64,000 nucleotides of DNA from Bin87 sp965116785 (GTDB lineage Bacteria > Chloroflexota > Dehalococcoidia > Lucifugimonadales > UBA3495): the NCBI GenBank assembly GCA_965116785.1, contig OZ220731.1, forward strand, positions 3,100,001 through 3,164,000, given 5' to 3'. How positions within the stretch are numbered: the stretch's first letter is position 1; each line of letters opens with the position of its first letter. The notes under the pieces are model-generated. The model saw only the letters and a list, made by a program, of their open reading frames with translations, was not told the origin of the DNA and did no database searches. Positions 60,529 through 64,000 of this stretch are shown here, piece after piece. Both the position numbers and the translations under genes were made by a program.

Positions 60529-60542
60529 AGAGGGAAAGTACG

Positions 60543-61214
60543 ATGTCGTCCAGCGAACGCACCAGGGTGATGATCGTTGACGACCACCAGATCGTCAGGG
60601 TGGGTCTCACGCAGGTGCTGGAACAGACCGGCGAGTTCGAGGTGGTGGGACAGGCGGGCGACGGCGAGGAGGCGGTGCGGATTGCCGCCGAGGTGGCGCC
60701 GGACGTGGTGGTGATGGACGTGATGATGCCGGGAAAGGACGGCGTGGAAGCTTGCCGGGAGATTATGGAGAATGCTCCCGGGGCTCGGGTCGTCATGCTG
60801 ACGGCGTCCACCGAGGAGAACGCGGTGGTGGAGGCGGTTGCCGCCGGAGCGACCGGATTCCTGCAGAAGGAAACGGGCCGGGACCGGCTGCTGTCGACGG
60901 TGCGGGACGTGGCGGCCGGCGAGCTCCGGGTGCCCGCGGAGGTGGTGACCCGAGTGTTCGCGGGCATTCGTCGGGGCGCGGTATCGGGAGACGCGGCCGG
61001 CATTGCCGGTCTGACTCTGAGAGAACGCGAGATATTGGTGTCGTTCACCACGGGCATGTCCTACGCGCAAATTGCGGAGGACCGGGGGGTGAAGTCGGTG
61101 ACCGTCCGCAACGCCATCTACGGTATTCAGCGGAAGCTGGGGGTGGACACGATGCAGGGGCTGGTGCTCTGGGCAGTCCGGCACGGTCTGCTGGATGACC
61201 ACGACCGGATGTGA
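60543..61214 (+). CDS. NarL/FixJ family response regulator
   Basis: A 223-residue two-domain regulator. The receiver domain has the acidic pair VDDH near residue 13, the phosphorylation site Asp59 in VVVMDVMMPG, and the switch Thr and Lys in MLTAS and FLQKE. The output domain is LuxR-type: LTLREREILVSFTTGMSYAQIAEDRGVKSVTVRNAI covers most of its helix-turn-helix. GAGGGAAAG lies before the ATG. With the kinase it forms a complete two-component system; neighbouring target genes cannot be told, but the exporter downstream is one candidate. Confidence 0.94.
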   Translation: MSSSERTRVMIVDDHQIVRVGLTQVLEQTGEFEVVGQAGDGEEAVRIAAEVAPDVVVMDVMMPGKDGVEACREIMENAPGARVVMLTASTEENAVVEAVAAGATGFLQKETGRDRLLSTVRDVAAGELRVPAEVVTRVFAGIRRGAVSGDAAGIAGLTLREREILVSFTTGMSYAQIAEDRGVKSVTVRNAIYGIQRKLGVDTMQGLVLWAVRHGLLDDHDRM

Positions 61215-61219
61215 GGGTA

Positions 61220-61367
61220 CGTGTTCTCCAGCGAACAGGCGGCGAGCGCCCTTGATGCGCACCGCCCCGGCGCGCCGCAATTTGCCCATCGCCCGGGACA
61301 CCGCGGGGCGGCTGGCACCAACGGCCTCTGCCTGCTGGTAGCAGGTCAACCGCGCGTCGATCAACAT
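61220..61367 (-). pseudogene. Relic of a Crp/Fnr-family regulator (HTH end)
   Basis: The minus strand encodes QQAEAVGASRPAVSRAMGKL followed by RRAGAVRIKGARR, which is the helix-turn-helix and wing of Crp/Fnr regulators. No cyclic-nucleotide-binding domain precedes it; sequence homology begins abruptly at about 61367, exactly where the amt relic starts on the other strand. It is therefore a broken 3' fragment. It occupies part of the 318-base gap after the response regulator gene. Confidence 0.65.
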
Positions 61368-61503
61368 GGTCGCCCGCTTCGTCCTGATCTACCTGCTGAC
61401 GTTCACCATGGGCGTGCGGGTCAGCGAAGAGGAAGAGAGGCAGGGCCTGGACATCGCTGAGCACGGCATCCAGACCTACCCCGAGTCGGCTGCCACCAGC
61501 TAG
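61366..61503 (+). pseudogene. Relic of the 3' end of amt
   Basis: In frame from an ATG at 61366 the sequence reads ARFVLIYLLTFTMGVRVSEE and then EEERQGLDIAEHGIQTYPES, ending AATS before the TAG at 61501. The intact Amt ends FALFFLLKFSMGVRVSEE, EEMQGLDISEHGIQTYPES, AATS. Similarity runs on for about 40 bases past the stop (CATTCCTCTC). Only the last 45 codons are present, without a Shine-Dalgarno sequence, so it is a partial duplicate or the stump of a deleted second amt gene. Confidence 0.88.
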
Positions 61504-61532
61504 GCCTCAACCAACCGACGACATTCCTCTCG

Positions 61533-63224
61533 TCACTGCGGTGACTGGTGGTGACCGTCTTCGGTGCGCACGCGCAGGAATAACGAGGCGGCGAAGGACA
61601 GCGCGACGGCGATCCACAACACGGTGAACACGTCGCTCAACGCGTCCGTCAGGGCGAGGTTGAGCGAGTGCAGCAGGCGTTCGGCCACCACAACATCACC
61701 GATGCCCGTCTCGGCGATCGCTTCCTGCAACGCCCGGGCCGTGGCGGGATCCACCAGCGCCCGCGGGTCGTCCTTCACCGAGGCAAGCAGCCGCGTGGGA
61801 AGGACAGCTTCGACGTCGTCGGGAACCGCGGCCTCCACTCCCAAGCGGAACCTCTGCACCATCACGACGCCGGTTATGGCCAGGCCCATCATGCCGCCCA
61901 GGGAACGACAGAATTGCAGCGCGGCGGTCGCAACCCCCACGTCCCGGTACGGGACTGCGTTCTGCACCGCCACCGAGAGAGTGGCCACCACGCCGCCAAA
62001 CCCGAGCGCCGTGATCATCAGATATAACTGGCTGGAGAGAATCGGGCTGTTACGGGCGAAATCGCCGCCGTCGCTCAGGGTGGAAAAGAGGTACATTCCC
62101 CCCGCCATCAATGCGGTACTCACCAGCGCCTGCATCCGATAGTGGCCCCCGGTCCGGGAGAGCATCTGGCCGGCCAAGATTGCCCCCACCACCATCCCCA
62201 GCAGCATCGGCGCCAGCAGCGATCCGGCCTGGGAAACCGAAGCTCCCAGCGCAACCTGGAAGTACAGCGGCAGGAACAGCACGAACCCGTGCAGGCTGGC
62301 GGCGGTCAGCAGCGTAACGACCATGGCGACAGCCACCGCCCGATCCCGGTAGATCCCCAGGGGCATGATCGGCGTCCTGGACCGGGACTCGATGACAACG
62401 AAGAGACCGGCCATAGCCAACCCGAAGGCCAGGAGACCGATACTCTGCGGGGCGTCCCAGGCATACAGCACGCCGACGGACGACAGCGCCAGCGCCACCG
62501 GCGCGACGGCCAACACCAACGCCGCCATGCCGGGATAATCCAGTCCTTCCGGCCGGGCGGGCAGAGGCGATCTCGGATAAATCCATGCCGTCAGGGCCAG
62601 CACCGGCGCCCCGGCCAGGGCGAGCAACAGGAACACCCAGTGCCAGGAGAACCATTCGGCCACGAAAGCGCCCATTACCGGTCCCACCACGGTGGCCACC
62701 GCATAGATAGCGCCCAGGATGCCGAGGAACTTGCCCCGGTCCTCGGGCCGAAACAGGTCCGCGATGGAAACGTAACTGCAGGTCATGACGATGCCGCCGC
62801 CGACGCCCTGCAACAGGCGGAAGCCGATGACCTGGTTCATTGACGCGCTGACGCCCACCAGCGCCGAGCCCACGATGAAGATCGCGATGCCGGCGATGAG
62901 GAACGCCCGACGGCCGTAGATGTCGCTGAGCCGTCCCACGATGGGATAGGCCACCGTGGCCGCCACCAGATACGACGTGGCCGGCCAGGTGTAGCGGTCG
63001 AAACCGCCCAGGTCGGAGACAATGGAGGTCATGATGCTGGCGACCACGGTCTGGCTGAGCGCGGCCAGGAACATGGCCAGCCCCACGCACACCAGCGACA
63101 GCGCGACCTGACGGCGCGGGGGAGGGGTGAAACCTCCCGCAGGCTCGCCGCCGCCGGCCTGGTTTCCATCCATCGCGGCCAAGCCATCACGCGATTCGTC
63201 GGCGCGCCCTTCGCCTCCGTTCAT
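61533..63224 (-). CDS. MFS drug exporter, DHA2 (14-TM) type
   Basis: A 563-residue exporter. After a cytosolic Gly/Pro-rich start of about 35 residues, 14 membrane segments can be traced. The signature motif A is GRLSDIYGRRAFL, motif C-like GPVMGAFVAEWFSWHWVF, and ALSQTVVASIMTSIVSDLGG with TWPATSYLVAATVAYPI is the typical first-helix pair of EmrB/QacA proteins. The ATG at 63224 overlaps the stop of the kinase-like gene by one base (TGATG), so both are translated from one mRNA. It should use the proton gradient to export lipophilic drugs or metabolites. Confidence 0.93.
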   Translation of the reverse strand: MNGGEGRADESRDGLAAMDGNQAGGGEPAGGFTPPPRRQVALSLVCVGLAMFLAALSQTVVASIMTSIVSDLGGFDRYTWPATSYLVAATVAYPIVGRLSDIYGRRAFLIAGIAIFIVGSALVGVSASMNQVIGFRLLQGVGGGIVMTCSYVSIADLFRPEDRGKFLGILGAIYAVATVVGPVMGAFVAEWFSWHWVFLLLALAGAPVLALTAWIYPRSPLPARPEGLDYPGMAALVLAVAPVALALSSVGVLYAWDAPQSIGLLAFGLAMAGLFVVIESRSRTPIMPLGIYRDRAVAVAMVVTLLTAASLHGFVLFLPLYFQVALGASVSQAGSLLAPMLLGMVVGAILAGQMLSRTGGHYRMQALVSTALMAGGMYLFSTLSDGGDFARNSPILSSQLYLMITALGFGGVVATLSVAVQNAVPYRDVGVATAALQFCRSLGGMMGLAITGVVMVQRFRLGVEAAVPDDVEAVLPTRLLASVKDDPRALVDPATARALQEAIAETGIGDVVVAERLLHSLNLALTDALSDVFTVLWIAVALSFAASLFLRVRTEDGHHQSPQ

Positions 63225-64000
63225 CAGCGGCGCTTCCGGAGGCGGCCCAGGCGAAGGGCCAGCCGGTAAGGCGGGTAGGCGCATCGCGACAGCATGGCAA
63301 AGCCCCATCCGTGCGCCAGAAACGCCTCACGGCGGGGCATGAACTCCCAGGAGTCCAGCTCCTCTATGGCCGTCAATACGCGGCTCAGGAGCTCCCGCGA
63401 CTGGCTCACCACCCCGGGATCGCTGATGTCCATCGCACCGCAGCCGATGACCATGGGCATTAGCGTGCCCAGGATGTTCTGCCGATAGCTGCGCCAGCAT
63501 TCCTCGCGGGTGTAGTTCTCCACGCCGCAACCGCTCACGATATCGTGGTACTCGTCCACGACGTCGCGCTCGATGCGGCGCCGGAGGTCGCTGGTGACGC
63601 TGGTTGCCAGGAAGAAGGCCACGTCGTACATGCCGCAGCCGATGCCGAAACCCTGCCAGTCGATGAGGGCCGCGGCGTCCTGCTCACCTTCGTCAAACAG
63701 CATGTTGTCCACCCGAAAATCGCCGTGGACCACCGTCCTGGGGCCAGCCGAAAGAGCCGCGAAATGCGCGGCGATGCGGAACCCGAAATCCAGCGCGAGC
63801 CGGCGCGTTTCGCTGGCGAACAGGTCGCCGAACCGGTCAAGCGTCGCGGGGAGGGTCAGCAGATAAACCGTCTGCATGATGCGGCTCTGCCTGGTGTTGA
63901 GGAAATCGCCGCAGGCGGACAGGGCCGGATTATCGGCGGCCTCCCAGAAGCGCCCCTGCAGCCCGGCGAGTTGTCGTATCGCGTGGCGAGCCCGTGTTGC
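63224..64000 (-). CDS. Aminoglycoside phosphotransferase/choline kinase-like protein, partial
   Basis: The frame is open to the right edge of the window, so the N-terminus is missing; about 258 residues are visible. RTVVHGDFRVDNMLFD is the catalytic loop (Asp of HGD as base, Asn as metal ligand), and ALIDWQGFGIGCGMYDVAFFL contains the DFG-like aspartate. The family phosphorylates aminoglycosides, choline or other small alcohols; similar chains near MFS exporters are often annotated as ecdysteroid-kinase-like or phosphotransferase enzymes. The ATP-binding lobe lies outside. Its stop overlaps the exporter start, so the pair may inactivate and export the same compound. Confidence 0.85.
   Translation of the reverse strand, partial: ATRARHAIRQLAGLQGRFWEAADNPALSACGDFLNTRQSRIMQTVYLLTLPATLDRFGDLFASETRRLALDFGFRIAAHFAALSAGPRTVVHGDFRVDNMLFDEGEQDAAALIDWQGFGIGCGMYDVAFFLATSVTSDLRRRIERDVVDEYHDIVSGCGVENYTREECWRSYRQNILGTLMPMVIGCGAMDISDPGVVSQSRELLSRVLTAIEELDSWEFMPRREAFLAHGWGFAMLSRCAYPPYRLALRLGRLRKRR

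Overview
The window is about 64 kb of GC-rich bacterial chromosome. It carries roughly 55 protein genes, no rRNA, tRNA or CRISPR array that I can see, and no plasmid or phage backbone. Several traits together suggest a member of the Chloroflexota, probably a SAR202/Dehalococcoidia-like lineage: repeated family III CoA-transferases, lipoproteins that begin with an alanine/proline/threonine-rich linker after the lipobox, Uma2 nucleases, a retropepsin-like protease, DUF58 and DUF4129 proteins, and many small palindromic repeats. This is an inference from gene content and not a phylogenetic result.

Left part (1-22 kb). The window opens in a MaoC-like hydratase followed by two translationally coupled CaiB/BaiF CoA-transferases, then a large secreted repeat protein and a third CoA-transferase on the minus strand. 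From 7 to 12 kb a plus-strand run holds a beta-class DNA methyltransferase, a coiled-coil protein with a worn nuclease fold, a radical SAM enzyme resembling tetraether-lipid synthase (Tes), a SAM methyltransferase and a divergent PlsY acyltransferase. The last three look like a membrane-lipid cluster. Further right are a fused nucleotidyltransferase-HEPN protein, two tiny membrane proteins behind a clear sigma-70 promoter, a TPR protein, an AhpD-like protein, an MFS gene cut by one in-frame TGA, and a DUF58/DUF4129 pair separated by a two-gene retropepsin cassette.

Middle (22-47 kb). A relic of the 3' end of an acetyl-CoA synthetase gene lies about 1 kb from the intact acs gene. Around it are two Uma2 genes, a Fic protein, an amidohydrolase, a NucS-like nuclease operon with DUF4258, a cyclase-family hydrolase, TenA_E plus a 2TM protein, CoxG, an M20 amidohydrolase, and a tartrate/malate/isopropylmalate-type dehydrogenase. 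Two toxin-antitoxin modules (DUF433/DUF5615 and HEPN/MNT), a rhodanese, an Amt ammonium transporter and a single-chain restriction-modification enzyme of 1387 residues follow.

Right part (47-64 kb). Here are a DUF2269 membrane protein and a peptide ABC import operon (substrate-binding protein, two permeases, no ATPase in view) followed by a membrane-anchored beta-propeller protein. A second substrate-binding lipoprotein is divergent to that operon. Next come a worn restriction-type protein, a histidine kinase/response regulator pair, a junction holding relics of a Crp-type regulator and of the amt 3' end, and a 14-TM-type MFS exporter coupled to a phosphotransferase-like kinase that runs off the edge.

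Two genome-scale traits recur. One is a family of MITE-like elements that share an outer inverted repeat (CTCACGCGTACCCAG and its complement) but carry different cores. The other is 3'-end relics of genes that also exist intact nearby (acs, amt), which points to frequent recombination in the intergenic spaces.
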